A stretch of 64,000 nt of DNA from Toxotes chatareus (GCA_016801885.1 CM028893.1:12263950-12327949), one strand, 5' to 3'. Counted from the stretch's first letter, positions 21,638 through 36,175 are shown. The notes: generated by a model not told the origin, from the sequence alone. Translations and numbers: made by a program.

Positions 21638-22794
21638 GTGGGCCTCATTACTGTAGAGGAAACTTTCCACATGTAAACATTTGTTGATAACTGTAACATA
21701 AAGGTCAAGACACCCAAGCTCTGTCATTACAATATCTCACTTCGCCTGATGCTGAGCGATTCCATCGATTGTAACCATGGTAATCACAGTGAAAACTATC
21801 CTCCCGGGCATATAGTACCACATGGTGGATTAACTGTGTGCACTTCTGGGTCCTCCGCTCTTCGTCTTTGTCTTTTCGAGTGTTTCCAGCTGACCCCATC
21901 CCTGTTAATTGCGTGGTAATGGATGTATTCCTATCTCTCTGAGCACATTGGCCTTGGGCAAAGCAGCGGCTCATCCCGTGATTGACAGCTGCTGATAGGA
22001 CTCCAATCCTGGCCGAGAGCCTGTTGCCAGGGGCTACGGGGGCTCCCCGCATCCACGCATGCAGTTGCCATGGAAATAGGGCTGTTCAGCCCTTCCACCT
22101 GCAGATGGCAACACTGCACTCCAAGTCAGCAGGGAGAGATGAGAGGTGAAATGGGTACGAGGGCAGCACAGCAAATCAGCAGTTGGCACTGACGTCTCAT
22201 AAAGAGCAGGGTGTAGGTTTGATTTCATGGTTTGCATGTTCACCCTGGGTTCACCTTATTCTCCTCTGGATGTCGCAGTTCCTTTCAATTACATGCAAGT
22301 CAGGTGGAGACTCAACATTCCCTGTGGGCACCAGTGAAACTGTCTGTCTGCCAGTCTTTGTGCTGCTGTACATCAATTCTTTATGTGCATTGCTCAGTTT
22401 TACATGATTCCATAAAAAAAGTGTGTATTTTTAATTACATCTCGTGAGAATTGAGATGAAAATGTACTAAAAGCAGTAACTGGTTCATGACTGTAACAAC
22501 AAATCATATTTCATAATTAAAACTGTTGATTAGGTCCAGTGTTGCAGCTGTTAAGGCAAATGAAAGAGGATGTTTCCCTCCTCCCTGATTCTTCAGCTGT
22601 GACACAGAGAGAATATAAAACTGGGCCCTCTTTGGTGGTCTGTGCAGCGCTAACCACTTCCATCTACTGTGGTTGCATTTCTTATTTCCTTTTTTTCTGC
22701 AGAATGCACATTTCATTGGGTTTGGCAGAAGTGAGTGAAAAAGAAACCAGATGAGCTCATTTTGGCTGACAGTTACTTCTAGGTGGATTACATG

Positions 22795-22815
22795 CACACA
22801 CACACACACACACAC
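22795..22815. repeat. (CA)n microsatellite
   Basis: About ten CA units, interrupted only at its end by CG. Confidence 0.9.
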
Positions 22816-24450
22816 GCTTTCAGCTTCTAAGTGCTGGTAAATTTTGGCTGATTGTATGGGTAAATGTGTGTTTTTCACCACCCTCTCTTGACAGTTCCTC
22901 GTACCAATCATCAACATCTTGGAGAGTCTTTTCTCCCCCTGTGGGGAAGGAAGAGGAGAGGAGAGGTCATTAGAGGTCAAAAGCAGTGGTGGTTTGCAGG
23001 AATTCACCTGCAGCTGCTTCTGCTGGGGTCCGTTTACAGTATTTCTCACCCGGGCAGGAAATACTGCAAACTGCAGCTGGATTTCTGAAACTGAAAACAA
23101 GCCAGGGGAGAGGCTGAGACGCACACATGCACACGTACACACCCAGCGGGAAAGATTACCCACAGTCACCAGGCACCACATCTGTGAGTTACAGTATCAC
23201 TCAACCACTGTCCCCTCTGTCTCTCACACACTCAAACACACACTTCTCGTGTCCTGGTGCACTCTGATTTACAGGTCAAAATCAGATTTGATGTAGGTTT
23301 ATTGCATCATGACAGACTGCTTACATGCCTGCAGCTGTGATCGATGTGAACCACTCATGACGACTGCAAGAGCAGCAGCCCGGCATCTAATTACATCCAA
23401 TAAGACGTGTGAAATGCAGCCGACCGCCGCCAGATATTTGATTTATTCAGGTCTCAGATCCGGTGTGATACCCAGTGGGCTGTGCACTGTGCAGCATGAG
23501 CGGTTCCCACTGATTTTTCAGCACACCGTGTTCCATATAGTGTGGAGTCACACAAGGACACGGTGTCTGAGGAATAATTTAATACGACCTTAAACTTGGA
23601 TTTGTGCGGCGCGGAGAAAGGGGGCTTTTGTAAAGGAGGAAAGAAGAGGTTCGAGTCGGTTTGTTGTTGTGTTGTGGCAGAAACGTCTTTATGGAGTGAA
23701 AAGGTGTGAAATTTAATACATTTGTTTCACAGATTCCGCGACAATTTAAACCGTGACACCTTAAAGACTACGCTCACTCCTCGGGTCTTGTCCAATAGAC
23801 TATGGAGACGTTCAAAAGCTGTCGGAAATATAGCAATTCATTTTTCTGTAGACACGAGCAACCTGAAGAAGTCACAAAACGCTGCATTTTTTCTTTTGTT
23901 TTTGTTGTTGTTGAGAAGTAACTATAGTTGTTCAATAGACTAACTGTAAAAGGATATTTAAACAGTATCATCAGAACATCAGACAAACCTTTTGCTTCTT
24001 GCAAATATTCTTCATTTCATTGTCAAGACTCAGCCCTGTCCCTAATATGAAAACACTCCTATAAAATTGTGTGTTTTAGATGTGGGCTGCCATTAATGAT
24101 TGTCAATTATTCTGTCAGCTTTTTCGACATTAATACATTCGCTATTTTGTCTCTGAAATCCCTTACATTTATCTTGCATCCCTTAGGCTGGGAACCACTG
24201 AAATCCAGGAGAGGATCAGTAAAGTGTCATCCTATCTTAAATTTTCTGAGGAACCAGAGCTTTTAATATTTAAAGAACATTTAGCTGATGATAATTCTGT
24301 GGGGACTGTCAATGCAAGACTTTTACTTGCAATGGAAACGAGAGCAACAGTGAACCGTGAGGATCGTCAGAGGATTTTAGCGTTCTAAATTCCGACCCTA
24401 TCGGAGATCTTTGAATGCACCATGGTTGTGAGATCAGCTGATTTTTTACG

Positions 24451-25608
24451 CTGCCATTTTGTCCGGTAGAGAAGCAACCAGCCAGTCAGTCCGTAAAGAG
24501 AAACCACTGGCGAGACTTTTCAGGCAGCGGCACGAGACGGGACCTGTCGGTTTAAAAAGCAAAAACAAAAAACGAGCCGATAATGTGGAGTCTGCAACCG
24601 AAGGGCAGCACCAACTGAGCCTGCAGGACCGTGAGGGGAAACTACGGAGCTAAGGGAGCTGTCGTTTTTAACTTATCGGGTCCGCCGGCTCTGCTCTTCA
24701 GTCAGACTACAGCCGCTCGCCCGCTCTCTGGCTGGCTGGCTGGTTAGCTTACCCCGCTAGCTGCTCGGCTAACACCCACCGCTCCCCGAATTTCTTCTCG
24801 CCGGGAGAAACTGCACCTGTCCCGGCTGTCAGCTTCACCGTATCCTCTTATAAACGCCAAACAATGTGCTGCTCGGTTCTGAATGACTTTTTACGGCCGA
24901 GGGGGGTTTTAACACACACTTTGCCAAGCGAACAGTGATAGCTAAGCAGCCCAAGCTAACAAGTTGACGTGGAGGAGGAACTCAAGGGTTTTTTTTTCCT
25001 TTTTTTGTGATTGTCCGGATTGTCGTTGGTTTTCCCCAAGCTGTGATTTCATACGGATTATTATTAATTTTTTGCCTGCCCCGAGGTGGACTTTTCTCTT
25101 TGGTGATCCCAAACAAATCGCCCAGGTTTCAAACCAGCCAGTTAGCTATGTTTATTTGTGGCCAGAAAGCAATTTCAAGTGTTTACAAATTCCACAGTGG
25201 GACTCTTTCCTGGTTCGAGTACTGCAACGGAAACATTAGCTAACACAGACTAGCTCAGATTAGTGTCGTCGTGTTTTGTTTACTAGGTAGATAGACGGAA
25301 TAAACTGTTGCCAAACAATTTAACTACAAAAGGAAAGCTGCGATTCAGCTGTTGCTTGTGGTTTTCTCTTTAAAGCCAACCTGCAGTTTTTTTTTGCCAC
25401 CAGTGATCTGACATTACCGCTGGATCTGTACGCACCTGGAAGAAAAAAAAACTTAACAGTGGGTGTGTGATCGCAACCCTTTACCTCCACTTGACAGTGA
25501 AGTCACGTTGAGTTGTGTCCCGCGGGGAGTTGATCCATTGATCGGATCGTTATCGTTCTATTTTAACAGATTGAGGGAAAAAAAAGCAGAGGAAGAGAAA
25601 GAGAAGCG
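24451..25608 (+). promoter_or_regulatory. picalm promoter and 5' UTR region
   Basis: Sequence before the picalm ATG becomes richer in G/C and CpG (about 24460-24860) than the flanking DNA, as expected for a housekeeping-type promoter without a TATA box. Vertebrate PICALM genes have a long 5' UTR in the first exon. If this whole stretch is transcribed, it contains an upstream ORF at 24864-24938 (ATG to TGA, 24 codons). The start site itself cannot be read. Confidence 0.5.
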
Positions 25609-25738
25609 ATGTCGGGCCAGTCTATCACGGATCGGATCGCTGCAGCGCAGCACAGCATGACCGGGTCGGCTATCAGCAAGGCTGTGTGCAAAGCCACCAC
25701 ACATGAAGTCAGCGGGCCCAAGAAGAAACACCTTGACT
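25609..25738 (+). CDS. picalm: picalm coding exon 1
   Basis: Encodes residues 1-43 plus one base of Y44: the N-terminal amphipathic helix MSGQSITDRIAAAQ, which inserts into curved membrane, and the PtdIns(4,5)P2 site GPKKKH at 36-41. Donor T|GTGAGT, with a (GT)n microsatellite 12 bp downstream. Confidence 0.96.
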
Positions 25739-25748
25739 GTGAGTACAT

Positions 25749-25794
<46 letters not shown>

Positions 25795-28700
25795 CAGCCA
25801 GCTGCAGGGCTTCAAAAGCAGACGTGCTGTATCGGTCCTCTGGGCTGATAGTGCTGAATCTGTGATGCACACATTCCTTCACTGTACCTGGCTGGACAGC
25901 GTCAGGCAGGCAGTCAAAAGATTACACAGGCCCGGGGCTGGAGAATAAAGGTTTTACCTTGATGCTTCTTTATATTCAGCTCATATACAGCCCTGTAAAA
26001 TTGAAATGATAAGTGACACATTGACCACACTAACTCTGTTCTTGAAATTTATCAGTCTTTTTGATTTTGATTAAACCCTCTGTCTACAAATGCCAGATTA
26101 GATGACAAGTGCCCTTTATAGGACACCAGAGCCCAAAGTGATGCCCTATAATGGTTCACCAACAGCCAAATTAAAGCTGCAGTTTTTTTTTCATTATTGA
26201 TCATTCTGTTGATAATTGTTTATTATCAACAGATTATTATTATTATTTTCATTACTGATGAGTCTGCACTAAATTTTCTCAAGTTTTATCTATTAAATGT
26301 CTGAAAAAAGTAGTAAATCCTCACATTTGAGTTTTTTTTTTCTGTATGATAAATGACTTAAACGATTGATCTATTTTCAAAACTGTTGGTGATTAACTTT
26401 GTTGATCTGCTAGTCCTTCATTTCCCACAAATTATATCATAGTCATTTTATGTTGCAGAATCAGGACAAACAAACTCTTCACATTTGTGGGGCTGTAACC
26501 GTCAGCTGTTTACTTGACAATTCATTCATTCATCTCACATTAGCAAGATCTTGTGGCTCAGTTACAAAACTCTTACAGCTGGTTCTTGACGTTCACATTT
26601 CAGGGCACACACAGAAATAACAAAACAAGTGACACAAGTGGCAGAAAGCAGGTCTTTCATCAGACTTGTTTCCAAAGAGAGACAAAAAGTGTACACTCTA
26701 AAATCTCACAGATGATGTGTGAAAACAGTCGCACAAGCATTGTATTTTCTCATAAGGCAGCTTTGTTGGCTTTTATTATTTGGGGAAACTTCTCACACAT
26801 TTTAGGTCTGCCAGTGGAGAACAGAATGTGGTCAGCAAAAGCACATATAACTGAGTCCTGATTATCTTTTCACATATTGATTTTCTAATGAAGAGTGGAT
26901 TATTGCATTCCGTTGGCATTAAAGCCCACTGAAATTAAACTGAGTCATGTCGAAGGTGGCAGTGATGCAAGTGTGACAGCACAAAAGAATGAATACATTT
27001 ATTAAAAATAAAAATGAGTCACACAAGGGCATACGCATAATTCTAGTGCTTGTTTTAGACATGACTGGGACTAAATGTGCTGAAGTTCTGTTTCTGGGAA
27101 CTGGCTTTGTCGGCATGAGAGGCAGATGTTTGATCGATGCTTCGGCTCAGCTGCCTCGCATCCGTCAACTCCTCCTCACTCACAAGACTCAGCTGCTGAC
27201 GTTCAACAGAATTCATGTATTGTCTCCGCTCCTTTGTGAACTTGGCCAGACCTTTACAGCCAATACGCCACGTCGAGCTTAATCATTGTGGAGTATTGAT
27301 TTCTTTGTGAGAGCAACGACCTCAGTGCCGTAGGGAGAATGGTCAGTGAGTGGTGCATTGCATGAACGCCTGATTGTCATGTTATTTGTCCATTTGATCA
27401 TTTTACCATGAAGATAGAAGCCGGGGTTTGTCAGGCTGTCGAGTTCATGGTGTTGTTGATAGTATGAGGAAGGGTGGGCGGCAGACAGGTTATAGGTGAG
27501 GTCGTCATTCAGTCAGGCAGGTAGTCAATTTGTGAGTCGGTTAGCAGGCCGGGGGAGGCCGGCAGCCTGGCAGTGTGTTCGATCATTACTCAGTCAGCTA
27601 GCCAGTCAGCTGATCCTGCCGTTCAGTAAAGTAATGAACACAGGCAGCCAGGAAAGTTGGCCTGCCAGTCATTCAGTCAGTAATGCTCTGTAATTCTTAC
27701 AAGATTTTGAAGTCTGCACACATGGTGAGTTACCTAATAATTACCATAGCCTGCAACAGTATGTCTGAGTGTGAACATGTTGTCAAGCATCAGATACAAC
27801 GAAGAGAAGTGAAATCTAATCAGAGGTTGACACATTTAAGATGCATTCAGAAGCCAAGGCCGAACTGCAGCCCCATTCAGCTGGATATTGGCACAGCCTA
27901 GATACATCTGGAAGCAAGATGCTACAGGTCTGAACAAGGTCAAGAAAGGCAAGGGGGCAGTTGGCAGCTCAGCCTGCCAACCAAACCAGCCAACGAGCTA
28001 GCATGTGAGTCAGCTAACAAGTTCTCCAGTTAGTGAATTGTGTTCCTAAAGAGCCATTTATCAAGTCAGGATGAAACCTGTGACGTTACAAACCTTGGTT
28101 AAGCTATGTTGTCGCTGTTTGTTTTTCTGTGTGCCCCTGTCCACCAGCACACACTCACATTAACACACGCAACCATCGTTTTCTTTTGCTGTCCTCCCTG
28201 GCACACAAATTCACTGCAAGCATCTCTGACTGTCTGACAACAGGCTGTGAATGATCTCACCGGCGTATTTGCATCTAGACCCAATAACTGAATAACCCTG
28301 GCAGAAGTCTTTCAGCATTGCCAGCAGTGAGCGTGCAATGGTTTGGGGGCGGCGGCGGCGGGGGGGGGTCACTGTTAGCTCTAGCAGCCGTGACATTCAC
28401 GCACCACTGGTGAAAATAAGTGCCGTTTTAAAGCCATTTAGTGTCATGATTGGGACTGTCCACCTCAATTAACCCTGGCTTGTGAGTCAGTGGCAAAAAT
28501 GACAATTCCTTCCCATCAGTTGTGAAAAGCTCTTCTATTTATGGAGATTATCATCATAAAAATCAATGAGGGAGTGTCAGGCAGTGTTGGAATATGCCTG
28601 TGTCTGCTTGCACACCTGCTCGCAGTTTGTCTTTGTTTAATCCATCCTTCATAAGCGGCTGCGCGATTGCTGTGGCACACACGCACGCACACACACTCGG

Positions 28701-31460
28701 AGGCCACTTCTTTCCACTTTGGCATCATTGAAATGCTGATTGTTTCAGCATCTTACAGATGTTAGAAAGAAGTTGTGACATTTAAACTCAAGTCTAGTTT
28801 CCCCTTCTCTGGCACTCTGTTGTCATGGCAGCAAAGCAGCCAACTGGCTTGTGTTAAACGGACTTTAGTTGACAAGGGAAGTTGGATGGTGAAATTGGCT
28901 GCAGGCGCACTAATGGTGCTGTTTTTATAGCCTTTGTTTATGCGTTTGAAGTGGGTGTTTGTTGACCGTTTCTTAGAAGTAGTGAATGAAACTCTAATGA
29001 ATGTTCCCAGTAATCCAGGTAATGGAATATCTAATCATCGTAAATACAAGGCAACTGGAAGAATTACTTTGCCCTCTTGCCATTTAACCACTCGGCTGAA
29101 CGACTGGTGAGAAGTTTTTCCAGCACTTAACCTCTGTGAGAAATTCACACCTTGACATCACATGAGAGGCACTTGGTAGTCATGTGAGAGTCATTGGAGT
29201 CACATAAATGGAGGTGTGAATGAGCTGATGTAAGTGGCTGATAAGTGATGCAGGAGTCCCACCCCTACTTTGTTTAGGGATCGTTGTTCGGGCTTGATGT
29301 ACTGTTGATGGTCTTCTTCACGCCTCCTCCAAACCATCTGTCTTTATTGTCTTCAAAGGAGTGAATGAGAGACAGGGGGGACATGAGAGTTGAGGTGAAA
29401 TCATCCACGACAGGAGATGATTTAAAAAAAAACTGTATTAAGATCTCCAAAAGTTGCTGATGACCAAAGTTGCAGGTACTTGTCAGGCAAAAAAAAACAA
29501 AACGACCATTTGGCTGGTACATTGTCCTGACCTGGTCAGACAGTTTTGGACCAGCCTACATGCAATTTCCTGCAGAAGTCGTAACCACAGCTTTTTGGCT
29601 CAGCTGCTTAGTCAGACTATCCTGTTATTGAGTGCATTTGTCAGGTTTTTCTACTCAGTCGCAGCCAGAGTTATGGCAGCTTAATACAACATGCCACATT
29701 GTTTTAACTAGCTGACTGAGCTGTTGGTACCACATGTCCTTTGACATCTTATTGTGTTAGGCCATTTTTAGCCGTACCTTAAAACTAGGTTACACTTACA
29801 TGACAAATTGATGTGGTGCCGGAGTAGCTCCCCACACCACCACCACCACACGGCTCTGTGTGGGCTGCAGTGTGGGTTTGTTTAGGGGACGGAGGCAGAG
29901 GGTGTGTATACAGTAGGTTATTGAGCTCAGGTTTATGTGGTTTGTGTTTCAGCCTCCAGTGAGTTGGTGCCCATTCAAACTTTACAGCTCTATTTCAGAT
30001 AGGAGCTCATGGGTCACCTTGACAGATCTGTTCGTTGCACGTGGGTCCATACATTTTTGTTTGTGTGTTAGACGTGGGTGTGTCTTGTGGAATGTACTTA
30101 AGTAGTATGTGTGTAGGGGTGTGTATGGGTTTGGTGTTTCTGGGATTATTTCAAAGTTGCAATACACTTATTATACTATAATAAATAGGATTTTAACAGT
30201 AATGTGTTCATTCTTCAGTCACATAGAAGTTTAATGACTTCACTGTGAGGAAACATCTCTTAAGTTAATTCCTGGTATACCATTCATTTAATTTCTTTCC
30301 CTTGAAGTGCAATTTTAGAGTTGGTAGGGACTAAAAATACTTTTTTTTTTAAAAATACCAGCCGCCACACAGGAAGTTGACAAACTGGGAGGCCAACTTC
30401 ATTCGTTACTAAGTCCCATTTATGATTTGAGCATACTGTATTTCTTGTTGGAGCTACAGACAGCTAGCTTCCACTTATTGATTGAAAGCTTGTTATCCTA
30501 ACTTGCCATCTTCCTCTTTCCAAGTCAAATAAAAACGTAAGGGGGTTCTCCCTATTGTTAAATGTTGTTAAAGGACAGGCATCTTAAATTGATAGCAGAC
30601 TTTGTTTAGTCTTGTTGAAAGAGAAAAACAAAACAAAAAAACATCCTGTGTGTAGAAATGTTCGTAGGCTAAACAGGGCTATGTTGTGCTCCAGTTGGTA
30701 GCGCCCACAGAAGTTAACAGCACGTCTCCTAGCAATGCTGGCTCTCGAATGTCAGTCAAACGCTGTCATGGGAAATGCCCACTAAACGGCCTGAAGCTTA
30801 GACACTGTTTCCACAAATAAGTCCAAATATGTTTTCTGCTCTTCTAAAAAAAATGGAAAAATATGCACAATAGTTTCAACATCTTTATAGTTTATTTTCT
30901 CTCTACACAAAAAGTGTAGTGAATTCAAATTTCAATTCAGCTTGTAAGATCAATATATTTGCTGTTAAATCTTTATTCCTCCCCATAATTTGTGTTTTCC
31001 TTTGCATAGCTTTGCATCCTGCCGCTGCCTTTCTGTTCTTTACTCCTCTTTTCTTTCATTACACAGTGAACACACATGGAGAGATTTATTGCCATCGACT
31101 GAATATCGCAAGAGAAAGCAGTCAGGGAATTGAAAAGGCTCAGTGTGGTTAAAGGACATTTAAGAATGCAAATAGTCCAGCTTATTTCCTGCTATTTGTG
31201 CTGCATTGATTCCAGCCCTGATAGACCTGGCGCAGGGTGTAGCTGGTTAGTAACATGGTGGGCGTGTCTGTGTCTCAAGTGATTGTAGGTGAGTCTAATG
31301 CTATCTAAACAGCCCCTCCCATGCTGCAGAGCAGAGATAGGCCCAGTTTAGACGACCAGGCAGGAAAAAGGCTTACTGCTGACTGGATGTGTATGTTTCA
31401 AGTCAAACCCAGGGGAATGCACGTGTTGAGTGTGTGAGACTGTGTGTGTGTATGTGTGAG

Positions 31461-31504
<44 letters not shown>

Positions 31505-34500
31505 TGTGTCTGTGGGGGGAAGAAATTGTGTTATTGTGTCTGCCTCTCCAGAGAGTGCTTTACTCTCTGTTAAGTGTGTATGGAACCAGTTGCAAACCGG
31601 CTCCATGCTATATAGTCAGTGAATATGTAATATCCACTGCACATTCAAATAGTGATTGAGTGTACAAATATCGCTGTGCAGTTCACACTGAAGCACATTC
31701 AACAGGAGCTCGCATGACTAGAATCTGCAGCAATAGACTGCTTCTTATGAAGAGTGTTATACATAATTCAGCTTCTATAAAATATTTGTTACTTAAAGCT
31801 TTGGTTGACTTTGAATTGGCTGGCACCATTTCATTACATTAGTGATGTTATTGTGAGAAACTCACAATATAATTAATTTTCTTTTGCATGAATCCACTCA
31901 TCACGTTACTTACATCCCAGATTCATTTTTGCCCCCTCAGGCACGACACCTGTCATTTCATGTGCAGCATAACTAAGGTGAATCTGCACTTTTACACTGT
32001 GTGAAATGTGAAGTGGGTCATACGTAGTGATGAACCCACAGAGAATTATCACCCAGCTCTGCAGTTTCCCTGTGTTTTGCAGGCTGTTCTTGATGTTCTT
32101 TCAGCTCAGTTTTGGTTTTCTGGTCTGCAGCTTTAATGTTTTGGTTCACTCTCACCAACCTTGATTCCAGCTGTAGTGAGCAGCTTCCTTCAGTGGAAAA
32201 AAGCTTTGATAACCACTGTATCCCATCCACCTAGCACCAACTGACAGACTGACAAAGTTAGCAAATAGCAAATGACTCAGCTGGATGTGTAAATAAACAA
32301 TAAACTTTGAACATATTCCCATAGCAACTTTAAAAGATAGCATTTTCCACTTCTTCTCCTGCAGTTGTCAGAAATCAATTAGAAATGTTGAGAACATTTT
32401 GAACCTCTTTGTCTTAAAACAAAAATCATTGAATTAGATCAAAAACCTCCTTGAAGATGTAAAGCTGAATCATAAGAAATCATTGTTTATGTGGATTCCT
32501 CATGTTGGAAGACAGAGAAAATTCTGTATTATTCAGAGCAACAATAATGATAAAACAAGCCTCAAGCTAGCTCTTCGCTAATTTATGCTGTATATTACTG
32601 CAAGTGGGCTAACACACTTGTGTGCTTGTAGGACTGTTATTTATTATTTAGCATTTGCTGTCACAGATGTGGAAGTGCAGTCATCAGCATACTAAGAATT
32701 AGGCTGTTTATTTATTTAACTTTTATTTACACAGGGAAACTGCACTGGACTAGTTGGGGTTAAATGTCGTCCTCAAGGGAAATCACACTGTTCCTTCGCC
32801 TACACAAATTAAACTATACAGGGGGAGCACTACTACATAGTTATTATACACATTTAGTGTATTAGGTAATGATGGTACATGGTTTTAAATAGGCTTTGTC
32901 TGTGTGTGTGTGTGTTTGTGTGTGAGTGTTTGGGAACATTCAGTGCTTCTGTTCCCGTCCCGTTCTGATGTCGGCTTATTTTTAGCCGTGTTCTCTCAGG
33001 AGCCTTTGGCTGGGTTCAACTGCTTGTTTTTCTTCCCGCACTCTACCTGTGTTCATGTACGTCTGTCTGCCTGCCATTCTCTCTGTCGGTGTCACTTTTT
33101 TTTTTTTTTTTCCTGACAGAAATCAGTAGACGTTCCCCCAAGACGTTCGCGCAGAGACACATCTCTCCGAGACGTGCATGCAGAGACTTCAATCCTATTC
33201 ACTTGACAAGATTTCCCTAATCCCTTCATGAAAACAGTGCATGCACTTGGAGAAGAGAGGGAGTTTGTGTCTGTCTCTTTTTCGCTGTCTCACTATCTGT
33301 CTCTGTGTGTGACTAAAAGGGACAGGGACACAAAAGAGAGGAGACACCGCGCTTATTTAAGACCTTAAGGGGAGAATTAAAGCTATAGAACGAGAGCTAG
33401 TCTATTAATAGACCAACTTTCAGTGACACTGTCTTTCTATCCTCTCCCCCTCTTTCTCCCCTCTTTAATTCTCTTTTCCCTTCTCTCCGTTACTTCGTCT
33501 CCCTCCCTGGCTCATCATCTCATCCCTCCTACCGTCCTCCCTCCCTGCCTGCCACCTAACTCCTGCACTGAGCTCACTTTTCTTCTCTGTTTACAGATTC
33601 TTATGCAGAAACTCAGAGTTTTGTCAGATACTCACCGCTGATCCGACCACCATTGCTCTTTTTTCATTTCCATTCCACTTAAAAACAGAATGTTTTGATC
33701 GAGAGTCGGTTGAGGCCCATAAATGCAGCCTGTTAACCAAGGTGAAGCGCAGTTCCTCTGTTGTTGTTTTCCCGAGAGTTTCAGTGAAATCATTTTTAAT
33801 GCTCCTTATCGGCTTCCTGCAGTAGAGAGGCAGACACAATCCAGGTCTGTTTTGTCGCCTCCTTCACTCCACGGTTACAAATTTTGTCTTTTAGCGTAGT
33901 AGAAAACAGAATTTAGTTGTTGTCATTGACATTTTTCCAATTTTGTAATAAGAAAAGAGAATAAAATGATTTGTGTTGTGGATCATAAATGCCACCTGTT
34001 GAGCAGAGCAAACACAAATTCCTGCTGCCATTGCTGCACTTCAGTCAAGTCAGCAGTGAGCAGTCATCTGACAGCATAAACATAAATATGGATCAATGAC
34101 GTAACCTCTGTTGTGTGATTTGCAGGAAAGAATAGAATCATAGAAAGAACTGAATGTGACAAGAAAGACTATGACGGTGTCCTTCATTGTGTAGGAAAAG
34201 TTTTGTTTCCCATGTCGACTCTACAAAATAAGACATATTCATATTCATCCACTCTTTATAGCGTGTTTACAAAAGGCACTGTGAGAGGTTTTAAAGAAAT
34301 GCTGGCTTACTGTGATTGTAAAGCCGAAAAAGAAGAGAAAAGATGCTTTCTCAAATTTAGCAGGCTTACAATTCTCTTACAATTCTTCACACCTCTCGCC
34401 TCCTCCTATCAGGGGATTTTAGAGGGGAAGAAAGAAGGAGGGAGGGGTGAACGGGGAATCCTCTTTTGAGGCAAACCCTTTCTGCAGTCCCTGACAGAGA

Positions 34501-36105
34501 CAGACAGAGGAGAGAAAGAGATTACTAGTACACGCCAGACAAGGTGCTGATACTGCGGAGTGTTAATCTTTAACAGATTGGGGCCGCGCTCCTCCCGGTG
34601 CCTTCTGTGTCTGGCTTTTCATCTGTGTGCTGTCTGTTAGTGTGTACATCCCTCTGTTACTCAGTACCTTTGAATCAGATTTTGAATGAAGGTCAGTCAA
34701 CTCTGTGGCGGTACCCTTGCTCAGTTAACACTGTTAAACCTTGATAATCTCAGGGTGGCTGAGTGGTTAGAAACATTGTCCTCCAACTAGATGACTAACG
34801 TTCAAGCCTTCCTATCTGCAAGTATCCACCCTGCAGAAATGTCCTTGAGTAAGATGTTGAACTATCAGCACCAGAGGTGTTCTGTAATGTGCTTGACCTC
34901 TGACCTCCTTGGTGAGAAGGAAACGAAGGGGAAAAATTTCCCGTGAGATCCGTAAAGAATTTGATCGATGTGTAGTTCTGTATCACTTCTTCAATCTTCG
35001 TGCAGGGTTAGTAAAGTTTTGAACAAACTCGAGCATATTTGTTGTGAAAATGTTTGCAACTAACTGTTATTTTTAGTATTTTCTTAAGTAATTGTTAAAA
35101 ATTTCTCGAGTGCAAAGTTATTGCTTGTTTTTGCGTCCTTATTAGTGACTGGTGATATAGCATCTTTTTCAGGAAGTTCAGAAGTTCAGTGGTTACGTTG
35201 GCGGTCATGTGTCCCATCAGAGAGCTGTGTCAAGATTTTTCCAGATAGATTCTCTACATAGCCCCATTCCATTAGGAATTCCAACAATGTTAACCTGACC
35301 TGCCCTTGGTGGTCCCTGAAGGGATTTAACTGTAGAGAGATTGGACTGTGTCAAGCACACAAAGCACGGCACTGTTGTCCCTTCATGCCTGGCCAAGGTT
35401 TTAGAAGATGTTAAGATAAGAATGACAAACTGATTGCAGGTCTGTTATTTAAGGTTATCCCATCCTGGGTTCTGTCCCACCAGGAGGCTTCCTGAATTAT
35501 CCAGGACTGGTAGAGATGTGCCAGCTTTGCACATTATTGATTAGCATGTTCTGTACCAATCAGATTCTTAAAGGTGGTAAATCAATCTTTTCTTAATCAT
35601 TAAAATCCCTACACTTAACCCAAGTGTCAAAAGAAAACTGTCTTCAATTGGGAGGGAAGCCACTAAATCAAAGAGCGTGATGTGTTCATCAATAGCAATA
35701 ATGGCCTTTTGTGGTTTAGATTGTAGAGGAGACCGTGGTTAATACTTGTGGATTGTTGGGATTCTTTAGCCATTTTTGGCGCCATTGTGTCATCAGTGGT
35801 GAAGCAAACTTGCAAACATGCACCAGACAGAGAAATGGAAATAGAGGCAGGGACAGGAAGCAAGCTTGTCTGCAGATCGGAGGAGATGAAGAAGGAGATA
35901 AAAGTGGATAGAGAATCAGAAGTTTGTGTGTGTTTGCTTGTGTTTGTGAGTGTGTGTTGCCTGGGAGCAGGTGGATATAGGGGGAGTTAAAGGTGGATGA
36001 GGAGACGAGAGGAGAGCACAGATAGACGGTAGCCAGCTGGGCCAGATGTGATCTCTGTCTCCTCCTCCCTGCCCTTCTTCTTCTTCTGCTTGATCTGACC
36101 ACCTG

Positions 36106-36175
<70 letters not shown>

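Larger units (their letters stand above)
20772..24450. other. Intergenic region before picalm
   Basis: 3.7 kb without a supportable gene. It holds CA tracts (about 21066-21110 interrupted, 22795-22815) and the palindromic tandem repeat at 21533-21637. The long minus-strand frame at 22504-23181 is judged accidental. Confidence 0.6.

Noticed and set aside
22504..23181. Minus-strand open frame of 225 codons, among the longest in the window
   Set aside because: It crosses a CA microsatellite (giving a VCVCVCV run), has no domain-like segment, and lacks supporting splice or promoter context. Most likely accidental.
24459..24653. 64-codon basic frame upstream of picalm
   Set aside because: It starts at TTG, not ATG, and lies in the GC-rich promoter/leader region.
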